Source: Erythrophleum ivorense
Taxonomy: Eukaryota; Streptophyta; Magnoliopsida; Fabales; Fabaceae
Assembly: GCA_026724425.1 (NCBI GenBank)
Contig: JAIUCV010000005.1
Span: 39,157,784 to 39,221,783 of the forward strand
DNA length: 64,000 nt
Reading direction: 5' to 3'
The notes below the pieces were generated by a model. That model worked only from the letters and a program-made list of their open reading frames with translations, ran no database searches and was not told where the DNA came from. The translations under genes were made by a program, and so were the position numbers. Of the stretch, positions 26,601-37,524 are shown piece after piece; positions within the stretch are counted from its first letter, which is position 1; every line of letters starts with the position of its first letter.

Positions 26601-27469
26601 AATTTTTGAATTTCTGGGACAGTAGCAGTAGCTCAGCATGACCTGAGTCACTGTTCCATTGAATTTGGGTAGCTGAGCGTGCTTTCTCTGGTCTGATCTA
26701 TTTTTACCATAAATTTAACATTCATAGATTTCCAAATTGGTATTATTTTCATGTATTTGATATTTGTGGAATTAATTGGACATTTTCGAAGTTCATAGCA
26801 GACACTTGCATCAGTACCAGTAGCTGTCTGAACCTTAACCCCTTTTCGCATGTCAAAAGTTTTTTGTGTTATGTTTCATGGCCTGGGCATATTTTTAGAA
26901 TAAATTAGACATGTGTAGCTTTCTATAATGGCTGAGAATGAATGATTTCAATTTTTCTAGAATTAGTTACAAATTTTGAAACTTCCTATCAGTAAACTGA
27001 ACCAGTGGCCCAGACAACAACAACCCCAATGGCTTTTCGGATGTCAAATGTTCTCCCCTTAGTGATTCATGAGCTGAACTATTTTTATCATAGGTTATAC
27101 ATTCAGATACTTCTAGAATGGTAAATTTTGTTGGATTTCTAATTTTATGGATTTAGTTATGAATTTTTGAAGTTGTGACAGAAAAACTGAAATTCTGGCC
27201 GAAAATAAGAGTGTGAATTTGATGGTCCCCTTTGAGTTCCACGAGTTGTGGGCCAACTTTGGCTATGCAAATGAGTTGTATGTATGTAATTAAATATGAG
27301 AACGTGTTGTATGAGCTCATATGGTCCGTGTGACACCGAATGAAATTTTTATATGCAACGTAACGCGAAATAAGGCATTATTCTAATGTCATTTTCCATT
27401 CCCTTCGTTCAATTGATCATGTGAGACTTAGAAATGATCGGAAGCATGCTAGAAATATATGGTGTTACA
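23680..27469 (+). mobile_element. Solo LTR, copy 6 of the 3.6-kb family (A type, best preserved)
   Basis: Begins TGTAACGCCCGG and ends ATATATGGTGTTACA, flanked by a perfect GACCT duplication (23675-23679 and 27470-27474). It is 3,790 bp with TGTAAC...GTTACA ends, and the most complete copy of the family, so it serves as reference for the deletions and 3'-end differences of the others. It interrupts copia gag exactly within a codon run that reads through when removed. Short open frames inside it have no counterpart in the other copies and are not genes. Confidence 0.92.
26628..27195 (+). repeat. Three degenerate tandem units of about 185 bp in the LTR 3' half
   Basis: Three consecutive blocks share an order of motifs: GTAGCTG/GTGGCCC then CCTTTT..ATGTCAAA, then ..TTATGTTTCATG or GATTCATGAGC, CTATTTTTA.CATA, AACATTCATA/GACATG, TTCCAAAT/TTCTATAA TGG, and GAATTA.TT..AAATTTT. 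Equivalent positions are about 180-190 bases apart (26628, 26821, 27003). The same arrangement is seen in copies 1-5 and 7, so it is a family trait. Confidence 0.55.
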
Positions 27470-28263
27470 GACCTTTTAGGAGCACACACTAGATCTGGGA
27501 TCACACTCTTCAAGAGTGAATTATAAAAAACTTACAAAGGCATCGTGAAGATGGATGAACTCCTGAACAAGATGAAGAACCTTTCTGACATTCTCACTTT
27601 AGTAAGAAGTCCAATATCCTTAAATGATCTTACTACTCAGACATCTATTAGACTAAACTCTAAATACAACCCTATTATTTTTCAATAGCTAAAAAAAAAA
27701 GGATCTGACTTGGATTAACTTGCAGGCTACATTGCTCAGTGAAAGCTAACTTAAACAGCTGAATAGCTTCAACAACCTCAATCTTAATCAACCCTTTGCA
27801 AATGTTGTAAAGAGAGAGAAGCATTCTAATTTTTATGAATCTGGCCATAGTAGTTACAAAAATTTCAACCAAAAAGGTGCCCCAGGCAATCAAGATCATG
27901 GAAGAAACAATAGACCAGTCTACCTAGTTTGCAACAAGAAAGGGCTTATTACTACAAATTGTTGCTCTAGACATGATAAAAGTGACATAGGTAATCAATC
28001 TAACTGAAGCATAAGAAGTGGCCAAAAATCAAGTTAAAATTTGTAAAGTTGCAATCTTAGTATACTCCGACCTCACTCACCTTTAAACTCCTTGAATAAT
28101 TCTAGCATTTTTATTTTAGTTTAAAAAGAATGGCATAGAAAATTTGGACATCATCTAATTGTATATTTTCTCAAGTTTTGCAAGCTTATGACATCAAAAC
28201 TAAATCTAATAAAGTGTTTACTTTTTTTTTAAAGCTTATCAAATGGGTAAATGTCATGCTCTT
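27470..28263 (+). pseudogene. Copia gag C-terminus, zinc knuckle and start of pre-integrase
   Basis: Continues gag: DLLGAHTRSGI, KMDELLNKMKNLSD and a RLNSKYNPI block match copia gag after the UBN2 core. A decayed zinc knuckle, CNKKGLITTNCC, occurs near 27,940 with the His replaced. The region near 28,120-28,250 reads LGHHLIVYFL and then CQMGKCHAL in another frame, which is the GAG-pre-integrase HH/C segment. It is interrupted at CTCTT by LTR copy 7. Stops and frame changes are present. Confidence 0.7.
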
Positions 28264-31200
28264 TGTAACACCATAAATTTCTAGCTTGTCTTATGCTATT
28301 TCCATGCCTTATGCCATGCATCTCTCAAGGAAGCAAGAAAATGACATCAAAACTAATGAATAAATTTTTGTTGCATAACGGATAAATTTTCCATTCAATG
28401 TCCCATGGATTATATGAACTCATTCATTTTATTCTCATATTTAATTGCACATATACAACTCATAACCATCCAAAGAAGTGGCCTAAAACTTGTGTAAATG
28501 GATGGAATACATGAAATTCATAAGTGCAGCCTCAGGTAGGATTTCCAAATTTCTATCATACACTTTGAAAAATCATAACTAATTCTAAAAAAAAATTGAA
28601 ATCACACATACTTTACCATTATGGAAAGATACAGATGTCTAATTTATGCTAAAAATAAATTCAAACCATAACAAAGGTTTCTAACTACTAGAAATTGATG
28701 GAACAATACCAAAGATTGACTGTCATTACTAGTACTATCCTCCAATTTCAAAAATTCATATCTCTTTGCTCAGAGGTTCAATTGGGGTGAACTCAGTGGC
28801 TATGAAAAACTCATCATTTCTAGTTTATTCTTATAAAATTTCATGAGTATTGAACATTATTTGACTCACTAATGACACAATCCAAGTGTGTGACCATATA
28901 AATAGTGTCTGCATCAGTTCAGCAAAAAAATGCCAACTTCAAAAAATCATAATTAATTTCACAGAGCTCCAAATAATTTGGTATTTAGCTTAACAAAAAT
29001 CCCTGGATGATATCTATATGTGTGCCAAATTTCATGGGCAAATTCGTTCATTTGTCATATCTTGATATTAGGTTGTGAAATGGTCACTTTTAAGTCTTAC
29101 AAAGGGTCCAAATAGTCCATTTTGAGCTCTAAGGCAACCATGACCACTTGAGCACGTGGGAATACACCAAAATGGCCTTCTAAACTTGTCTCAAAGGTGT
29201 ATAAACTGAGAAATTAAAAACTTACTCTCTCACCCCATGCCATACACAAGATTACACATGCTTTACATTGCCATTCACTACCTAAAATGCATATTAACAT
29301 TCATTTGGCACTAAAACTCATACATACATCAAACATTTGGGTAATTACATATGTTCATATGATTATACAACAATTTCATCATAGGATTACATCACTTGCC
29401 ATACATATGGCTATAAAAGAAGCAAAACTAGGCAAATTGTTGTCAATCTCTTATCTTCCAACTTGATGGCTTCCATTACCTTGCTCATGTGGTCCACCTA
29501 GCATGTTAAGACATTGAAGAGGAGGGAATGAGATTCAAAAAATCCCAATAGCTCATTTCCCTTTCAATCACGCATAAAAAATGTAATACAAGTCTTAAAA
29601 ATGCATGCATGGGCATAATGAAATGTATGATCATTCAAGAAGTATTCTTGGCATTTAAACAAGTTATACAAAGTATACATAGATTTGCCAAGTAAATGGA
29701 TTAGCATCACCCATTCTCTTATGGATTTTGGACTTGTCTCACCTATTTTCTCTAAGAGGTTTTGACTTAACCTCACTCTTGGGAGACTATTTACTTTATC
29801 TTAACCAATTTTAATAGTTCTTAGCTCATCCTCAACATGGCTAAAGGTTCTTAGTTTCACCCCACTCAAGCAAACCCAAGTAAACATATTAGGCATCATT
29901 TGAAAACATAATACAACATCATGGTACCATGGAACAAGGCATGTGCTAGACCACTTTTCATGGCTTAAAATACACATACACATTCAAAGACAAAGTAAGC
30001 ACACATTCATACATGAGAGAAAGAGGAGAGAGCGACCTTTGCCACACAAACACACTTTTTCTCTTAGAATTATACTCTCTTCCTCGGCCTCACACACACA
30101 AGGTGTGAGATTTGTTTCTCTTGGCCTAAATACAATATGTGGAAGCCAATTAGATTCTTGGAATTATTTCTAAAGCCATACATCTTCCTTAAACACTAAC
30201 TTGGTTTAATAACCCCTTTTATGGTTCCAAAATGCACCTAATGAAATAACATCCATGAATTGAGTTCTAGGCTCTATTTTTTTCTTTTCATTTATGATTC
30301 TTGACTCCTTTTAAACCTCTTGGAGTCATCACACAATTAAAACAAGGAGTCTAACTAGGTGTTGCTTCTTTAGGTCATATTATGGAACCTATGACACCAA
30401 TTCATTCCCTAGGCCTCCTAAATTTTTCCCAAGGCTTTCCCTCATCTTCATTCATCATATATGACTCAAAAATGGGTTTAAAAAATTTTAAAACTATCCC
30501 TAGGTACATGGAACCCTCTTGGCTGAGCCATGCTCCCTTCTTGGTATCTATGGAATTTGCTTTGATTTCTTGGTAAAAGATGTATATGGGGAGCCTTCAA
30601 GGGATCTTAGGAGTTCATTCAAACACTCATTTAGGCCTAGGAATTATTGTATCAAATCAGATTTCACAAGGGACACTTGAAACCCTAGGTTTTCTATATT
30701 AAATTCTAATGGCTAGTTTGTTATTTCCTTTGCATATTTTTGTTCTCCACCCTTAAATTCCTAAGATTTATCCTTGGTTTAGCTAGAAACTCAACCCCTT
30801 AGGGCTGGCCATATGTAGGTCGAACCACCCACAAGAGAAGGAAGGAGGAAGATCAAGTGAAGAGATGACAAAATACCTTGATATCCTTAGTTCTTCTTGC
30901 TTATTTTTCATCTTCCTTGGCTTCCTCACCTCAATTTCAAAATTTTTCCTCTATTCTGCCCTCAAAATAGACCTAAGAACTTCAATAAAACTATAGAAAA
31001 GAAGAAAAAATAGAGGAGAAGAAGTTTATTAAAGAGAAAGCGTGAAAAAGACCAAAAAATCCATACATCTTCCTTGTTTTTTTTCTTCCTTTCTTCTCCT
31101 TCTTGTGCACCTCACCCTCAGGGTTCTTTTTCTAATTTAGGGTAGAAACAAATGTGACTAAATGAATGAGGAGGTGGGGCGCCTCATATATATATATATA

Positions 31201-31746
31201 TAGGTAGGTAGACTTTTCAAAAATTTTAACTTTGTCCCTTCGTCTTGGCATTTTTATTTTCAGTTCATGTTAGCTCCTTTTTAAAAATTGTCTTTTCTAT
31301 TATGAAATTTAGGTCCTCAATTTAATAAAATACCTTTGGAATCACTCAAATCAAAGCTAAAACCTTCCCGAACAAATTCGTTAAAGTTTGGGTTAATAGA
31401 TGTTGGAATACGTCCACCGGAGGGGTTTTAACTGTCTCGGGGCTTCCCATGATTTTTAGGGTCTCTGAGAACCCTGGACAACTCAAAATTTTCATTTAAA
31501 AAGCCTTCCTGTGAGAATTCTAAAATTTGCTCAAAATTACAAAAATGCCATTACATTTCGTCAACCTTTCATTCAAATTTATTTCTTCATTCTAGCTCTG
31601 TTTTTCTTTTCGCCTATGCTTGGGATTCTCATTTTTAGGAGTCAAGAATGCTACTTAAATTTTTTGAAACTTTAACTAATTCATTTCAGGGGACTTGCTT
31701 TGAAAATGTATCTGTTTCCTTCATTTGACGAAGACCGGACATTACA
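28264..31746 (-). mobile_element. Solo LTR, copy 7 of the 3.6-kb family (B type)
   Basis: On the + strand it reads TGTAACACCATAAATT...GACCGGACATTACA, flanked by a perfect CTCTT duplication (28259-28263 and 31747-31751). Length is 3,483 bp, on the - strand. It carries the B-type 5' half with a TATA/GGCGCC promoter near 31,190. It splits the copia pre-integrase domain, which resumes on the right with CTCTTCCTTTTAAGC. Confidence 0.9.
31186..31203 (-). promoter_or_regulatory. TATA box of LTR copy 7
   Basis: An expanded TA tract next to GGCGCC and the conserved block; read on the - strand it has the same order as the TATA boxes of copies 2 and 3. Confidence 0.5.
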
Positions 31747-32720
31747 CTCTTCCTTTTAAGCTTTCTTTTTCTCATGCAAATCATCCTCTTAAGTTAATTT
31801 ACATAAACTTATGGGGACCTTCTAGTAACTTCCACTATTGGCCATAAGTTTTGTATACACTTTGAAGATGATTTTAGTTAGTACACTTGGATTTATCCAT
31901 TTAAAAATAAGAATGAAACCTTGAATGCCTTTGTTCAGTTCAAACAACTAGTTAAAAACCAATTTGAGCAAAAAATCAAAGCTCTATAAAGTGACTGGGA
32001 AGGTGAATTTAGAAATTTCACCAATATTTTACAAGCTCAAGCATCCATTTTAGACACTCATGTCTACATACCTCAGCTTAGAATGGAAGAGTTAAAAGGA
32101 GGCATAGACATATTGTGGAACTTGGCTTAGCTCTCCTAACACAAATCAAAATGCCTTTTCATTACTAGTGGGAATCTTTTTAGACCTCTATATACTTGAT
32201 TAATAGACTACCTACTAATGTTCTTCATGGAGAGTCATTTTATTGTAAGTTGTTTAAAGTTTTATCTAACTATAAAGGTCTCAAAACCTTTGGATGTGTT
32301 GGTTTTTCATATCTAAGGCCCTACAACCAACATAAGCTTTAATTCCACACTTTAAAATGTGTCTTTCATGGCTACAATAGTTTTCATAAGGGGTTCAAAT
32401 GCCTAATTCCCACTAGTGGAGTTTACATTTCAAGACATGTAGTTTTCAATGAACTAGGCTTTCCAATCACCACTGGTTTTATAAATACTAGACAAGCAAC
32501 TCAATTTGAAATGATTCCTATTGCATTTTTCCCATTATTTGACAAAGGTTCTGGTTTGAAGATAGCAAGTTTTATTGAACCCCCTCTATCCAATAATCAT
32601 TCAAATTATAGTAATGTTAGTAGTAGTATCTATCCCTTTCCTGAAACAAACTCTCATATTTCCATTAGCACAAATCCTTGGTGCAATGTTTTTGTTAACA
32701 ATTTTAGCTTAAGAAATAGA
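31747..32720 (+). pseudogene. Copia integrase
   Basis: Fragments in order match the copia integrase: NLWGPS near 31,810, TWIYPFKNKNETL near 31,890, SDWEGEFRNF near 31,990 (containing the second catalytic Asp), YLINRLPTNVLHG near 32,200, KTFGCVGFSYLRPY near 32,290, KCVFHGYNSFHKGFKC near 32,360 and SRHVVFNE near 32,430. The YLRPYN..H and SRHVVF blocks are hallmarks of the copia integrase C-terminal region. Internal stops are present and one tract is shifted, so it is inactive. The open segment 32511-32723 is the variable linker after the integrase core. Confidence 0.85.
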
Positions 32721-34437
32721 TAAGACTTAAATGAAGAAGAAATGTCTAATCCATCCTTACAAAATAATAACTATCAAAGTCAAACTTTAGTTTAAAATAG
32801 TCCAGCATATCAAATATTAACAAGAAGTAGAGTTGTTGCTTAATCAAACTCTTAAAACCTAAGTACTATATCAAAAGGTCAACAACTTCAAATGATCACT
32901 AGGAGTAAAAAAGGTGTGCTTAAACCTAAACCACCTTTTGCTAGTCTCTCAAAGGTTAAATCTATTGCTGAGATAACACCAAGCAAGGTTGCAGAAGCTC
33001 TCAAAACTTCACCTTGACAAAATGCAATGAAAGTTGAATATGATGCTTTCATCAAGAATCACACGTGGTCCCTACTTCTTTATACTGGTTAACCAAATGT
33101 TGTAGACTGCAAATGGGTTTTCAAGGAAAAGTATAACACAAATGGGACTTTTCAAACACATAAAGCTATAATAGTGGCTAAGGGCTTTCAACAAGACCTA
33201 AGGATGGATTTTGGTGAGACATACAGTCTAATCAACAAAGCCTTGACTATCATACTAGTTCTCATAATTGTTATCTCTTTGGATTAGGAAGTTAGGGAAC
33301 TTGACATTAATAATGTTATCTTGAATGGATATCTTCAAGAAACTATGTTCATAACTTAGACAAAAGGGTTCAAAGATCCAAAGAAGTTAGATCATGTATG
33401 CCAACTTAAGAAGGCTCTCTATGGCTTGAAGCAAGTAGCAAGAGCCTAGTATGAAAGGCTTAGAAATACCTTACTTTACTGGAGCCTTTACAACATTAAA
33501 GGAGATATCTCTATTTTTGTTTTCAAGGACAAGTTACAACTCCAAAGGACTAAGAGAGTCTACTTAAAAATTTAATAGTTTGTTCTCCTTGAAAGACCTT
33601 GGAAATCTCTATTATTTCATTAGTCTTGAAATTTATTGAGGTGAGATTAGGATGTACCTAAACCAAGAGAAATACATCATGGTACTTATCTATTACTACT
33701 AGGAAGACTATGTCAAAATAGGAAGGAAAGCTATTGAAAAATCCATCTTTATATAGGGGCATTATAGGAGCCTTACAATATCTCACTAATACCATGCCTA
33801 AATTTTTTTGCTATTAATAAGTTAAGCCAAATTTTAAGTGCTCTTCTTACTACTCATTAGCAAGCAATAAAAAAAGTATTGAGATATCTTAAGGGTACAT
33901 CTAGCTTTGGCATCCATATTAAACCATCTGAAGTTTTATCAATTACAAGGTATTCAAATGTTGATTGGGCATCTTGCACTAATGATAGAAGATCTGCAGG
34001 TGGTTTTTGTGTTTTTTTTTTGTGATACTTTGGTTTCTTGGTCCTTTAAAAAGCAAAAATTCATAGCACAGTCAAGCACAATGTCAAAATATAAGTTCCT
34101 AACTAATCTTCCTTTTAAAATAACCTAGATAAGGTCTTTACTAATTGAGATTGGCTTTCCATTAAGACACACACTTGTCATTTGGTGTGATAACTTAAGT
34201 GCAAATACTCTAGCAGCCAATCCAATATATTATACTAGAACCAAACACATAGAGATTGATATTCACTTTATGCGTGATCAAGTTTTAGCTAATTTACTTT
34301 CAATTTGATATGTTCCTTCCTTAGACAAAGTTGATGATTATCTTACAAAAGCTTTCTTTTATAGCCTTTTTCTAAATCATACGTGACAAACTCAGGGTTT
34401 TATCCTTATCCACTCATTTGAAAGGGATGTTAAACCA
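32721..34437 (+). pseudogene. Copia reverse transcriptase and RNase H
   Basis: RT landmarks: EYDAFIKNHTWSL near 33,040, DCKWVFKEKYN near 33,105, AKGFQQD near 33,180, ELDINNVILNGYLQE near 33,300 and KALYGLKQVARA near 33,410. RNase H landmarks: WCDNLSANTLAANP near 34,180 and TKHIEIDIHFMRDQV near 34,245, followed by DYLTKAF. The order is the copia pol order. Stops and shifts are frequent, and the YVDD region near 33,500-33,600 is not recognisable. The polypurine tract TTTGAAAGGGA (34427-34437) precedes the 3' LTR. Confidence 0.85.
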
Positions 34438-34680
34438 TAAGTGGTGATAATTAGTATTTTGTTAGTTATATGTTAATATTTTTTATTGTTATAGTAGTTA
34501 TTTTTTGTCTCTTATGCATACTAATATATGTTGTAAGATTGTTTCCATTTGATAGCTTTGATAAGTGTCCTTGTTTTATTAATCCCTTATAACCAACTCC
34601 TTTTTAAATAGAATTATAAATTCTTGCTCAATGAATTGATTGAGCTCACAGTAAACACCTTTCTTCCTTCTACTTTCTCT
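34438..34680 (+). repeat. Copia 3' LTR
   Basis: Starts TGTTAAACCATAAG directly after the polypurine tract and aligns to the 5' LTR at 22994-23246. The mismatches between the two LTRs indicate an old insertion. The last bases are TCTCT rather than the expected CA. Confidence 0.8.
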
Positions 34681-36100
34681 TTTAGAAATAGGGAGAGCAA
34701 ATTGTTGATATTAACTATTGTGTAATGTACTCTCACTAATACCATTAAGCAAGAGAACCAAGAGATGGAAGAACTTAAGACACTTTGTAGACAATTCCAA
34801 GAAAATTAGTTGCCCCCTAAATAATTAGTGAGTTATAAGGTAATGTACATAAACAACAAAATAATGGTGGCCTAGAATCCCCCTTTTAAGTAACACATAC
34901 TTAGGAATTTTATGCAACTCCAACTGGAGGCTACGCTAAGATTCTAAAAACTTATAAGAGGATAGTTAAGGTTTTTTTTTTGGTAGACACATGAGAAGTG
35001 ATGTTGAGAGATATGCGTCTCAATGTTTGATTTGTCAACAAACCAAGTTCATAACTTCCAAATCTCAAGGAGTTTTACTCCTATTGCCTATTCTAGAGAA
35101 ACCTTGGCAAGACTTAACCATGGCTTTTATAGTTAGGTTACCTAAATTTGAAGGACATACTTACATTTTAATGGTGGTATATAGACCAATGAAAATAGCA
35201 TACTTTAAAGCCTTGAAACCTTAGTAAACTACAAGTACTCTGGCTGTCTTATTCTTAAATATAGTAACTAAGTTACATGGATTTTCCAAAAGGCATTGTA
35301 ATTGACAGGGATTGCATTTCTCTTGGTCAATTTTGGAGAAATTTGTTAAAGCTAAGTGACACTAAATTACATCACACTATAGCATTTCACCCATAACGTG
35401 ATGGTCATTGAGGTGGTTAATTGGTGCCTAGAGCTATATTTAAAGGCTTTTGTTTCTCATCAACCCCATAAATGGCATACCCATTTAGTTTAGACAAAAT
35501 TATGGTATAATTCATTTTACCATTCATTAACTAGAATGACACCCTTTCAAGCTATAAATGGGTATAATCCTTTATCTTTTCCTAGGCCAATTGGTGGAGA
35601 ATTAGCTATAGAAAAGATGACTCAAATACTACTAAGTAGAAATGAAGTGTAGGAACAGCTCAAAGTTATTTTAAGTGAAGCACAAAATAGGATGATAAAA
35701 TTGGCAGATAAAAATAGTAAGAGAAAAGAGCTCTAAGTAGGTGAATGGGTCCTTCTAAAATTGTAGCCTTACGAACAAGAATCTATGGCCAAAAGGCTAA
35801 ATCATAAGTTATCAAAAAGGTACCATAGGCCTTTTCAAAAATCAACTAAAATAAGAGTAGTGGCATATAAGCTTAAGTTGCCTCAAGATAGCAAGATTCA
35901 CCTTATTTTTTCATGTGTCCTTACTGAAAGAATTTAAAGGAAATGCACCCCTTAAAGTTTCCATTTTACCACAGTGCAATCAATATTATCAACCACAACT
36001 ACCAATGTTGGTAGCAAAGAGAACTTGTGTGGTTGATTTCATTCCCCTACAACAAGTATTGGGGGAGCATGTTGGAATTGTAGGAGAAGTAGATATATAA
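34681..36100 (+). pseudogene. Ty3/gypsy fragment 4: linker, integrase and C-terminus
   Basis: It opens on the TSD base run and reads RNRESK, completing the ADALSR-type RNase H end. An H-type linker TPTGGYAKILKTYKRI occurs near 34,920. Integrase: RYASQCLICQQTK near 35,010 (the CxxC of the HHCC finger), W..LTMAFIVRLP near 35,110, GIVIDRDCISLGQFW near 35,290 (catalytic Asp), AFHP near 35,380 and YHSLTRMTPFQAINGYNP near 35,520. The C-terminal module reads RYHRPFQKSTKI and KIHLIFSCV, then SLLKEFKGN near 35,917, the usual FHVSxLK end. Many stops. No 3' LTR follows; it is cut at about 36,100 by copia 2 sequence. Confidence 0.85.
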
Positions 36101-37233
36101 GGTTAGGAAATGGACATCAAAAACAAAGTGTTGAAATTCAAAATGGCATTATATGGCTTAAAGCAAGCATTAAGAGCTTGGTATAGCCATGTTGACAAGT
36201 ATTTTCAAGAATATGGATTCACTAAATGCCCACACAAACATGCTCTTTATGTTAAAGAAGGTGAAGATGGAAGCATTTTACTTGTGTGCTTATATGTTGA
36301 TGACTTAATCTACACTAGCAATAATCCAAAAATGTTTGAAGAATTCAAGAAGGTGATGACCTTAGAATTTGAGATGATCAATATGGGATTCATGTCCTAC
36401 TACCTTGGCATTGAAGTAAAGCAAGATGACAGTGGTATCTTTATTTCTCAAGAAGCTTATGCAAGAAAAGTTCTTAAGAAATTTAAGTTAAAGAATTGCA
36501 AGCCAATAAACATCTCAATTGACTATAGAACAAAATTATTGAAGTATGATAAGGGTGAGAAAGTATATTTGACTTTATATAGAAGTTTTCTTTGAAGCTT
36601 AACATACTTGACACGCATAAGGCCTGATATTCTTTATGGAGTTAAAGTTGTTAGTTGTTTCATGGAGGCACTAACTACAACTCGCATGACAATAGCCAAA
36701 AAGATTCTTTAATATGTCAAAGGTACCATTGATTATGGCTTATATTATTCTCCTTCCAACTTCAAGCTTGTGGATTATGGTGATAATAATTGGGAAGGAG
36801 AAATTGATGATAGAAAGAGTACTAGCGATTTCATTTTTTTCATGAGAGATACCACATTTACATGGAATTATCACTCTTTCTACATGTGAATCTAGATATG
36901 TTGTAACTGCTTCTTATGTATGCCATGCAATTTGGCTGAGGAAATTATTGAAGATGTTCCATGAACCTTAAAATGATGCTACGATAGTTTTTTTGGAAAA
37001 CAAATCTACCATCTCACTGGGAAAGAATCCTAGGTTCCATGATCGAAGCAATCACTTAAATACAAAGTTTCACTTTATAAGGAAGTGTATTAAGAAGCAA
37101 GAGGTTGAGCTCACTTATTTGAGTAGCAAAGACCAAATGGCTAACATTTTTACCAAAGGATTGAAATTTAAAGATTTTGTGAAAATGTGTGCTTGGATTT
37201 GAGTCATAAAAAATAATCAAGTTTAAAGGAGAG
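36101..37233 (+). pseudogene. Second copia element: reverse transcriptase C-half and RNase H
   Basis: A 161-residue frame (36110-36595) holds KMALYGLKQALRAWYS, the intact RT active site LYVDDLIYTSN, and YYLGIEVKQ with FISQEAYARKVL. This is the RT C-terminal half of a common plant copia lineage different from the 22994 element. Downstream, in shifting frames, come TRIRPDILYGV, a DDRKSTSDFIFFM block near 36,810, NPRFHDRSNHLNTKFHF near 37,030 and DQMANIFTKGLKF near 37,130, which is the complete RNase H order. It lacks gag, integrase and the first RT half. A polypurine tract TAAAGGAGAG (37224-37233) leads to the LTR. Confidence 0.88.
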
Positions 37234-37524
37234 TGTTAGAACTTCAAACTTGATTAATAGCTTTTAAATGCTATTCGTGTATTTTCACTTAATTGCCATC
37301 ACTGTATCTTTACATTCATGCATTAATAGGTTCAAACTATTATGTATGCATATATTTAATTAACGGGTGCATTGAGTATTTTGAGATTAAGTTCATTGCA
37401 AAGGGCACCATGAGTGCCTATAAATAGCTTACATTTGTGTAATTTAATTGAGCCAAGAATTTCAATACAAGTAAGTTTAATTAGAGAGTTTTCAAGTTCT
37501 TTTCTTTCACCATTATCTCCTTCA
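37234..37524 (+). repeat. 3' LTR of the second copia element
   Basis: Begins TGTTAGAACTTC after the polypurine tract and ends ATCTCCTTCA, a proper TG...CA pair. A TATA box CCTATAAATAG lies near 37,417. No matching 5' LTR is in the window, so the element is 5'-truncated or rearranged and a TSD cannot be tested. Confidence 0.75.

Larger units (their letters stand above)
22994..34680 (+). mobile_element. Ty1/copia retrotransposon with both LTRs, split by two solo LTRs
   Basis: A recognisable full-length copia element: 5' LTR, tRNA-Met type PBS, gag, integrase, RT, RNase H, polypurine tract and 3' LTR, in order. Removing LTR copies 6 and 7 with their TSDs leaves about 4.4 kb, typical of copia. 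Flanks are TCTAA (22989-22993) and TTTAG (34681-34685). These fit a TCTAG target in which each copy has suffered one transition, and the gypsy frame reads through VSRN when the element is removed. All domains carry stops, so it cannot move on its own. Confidence 0.85.
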
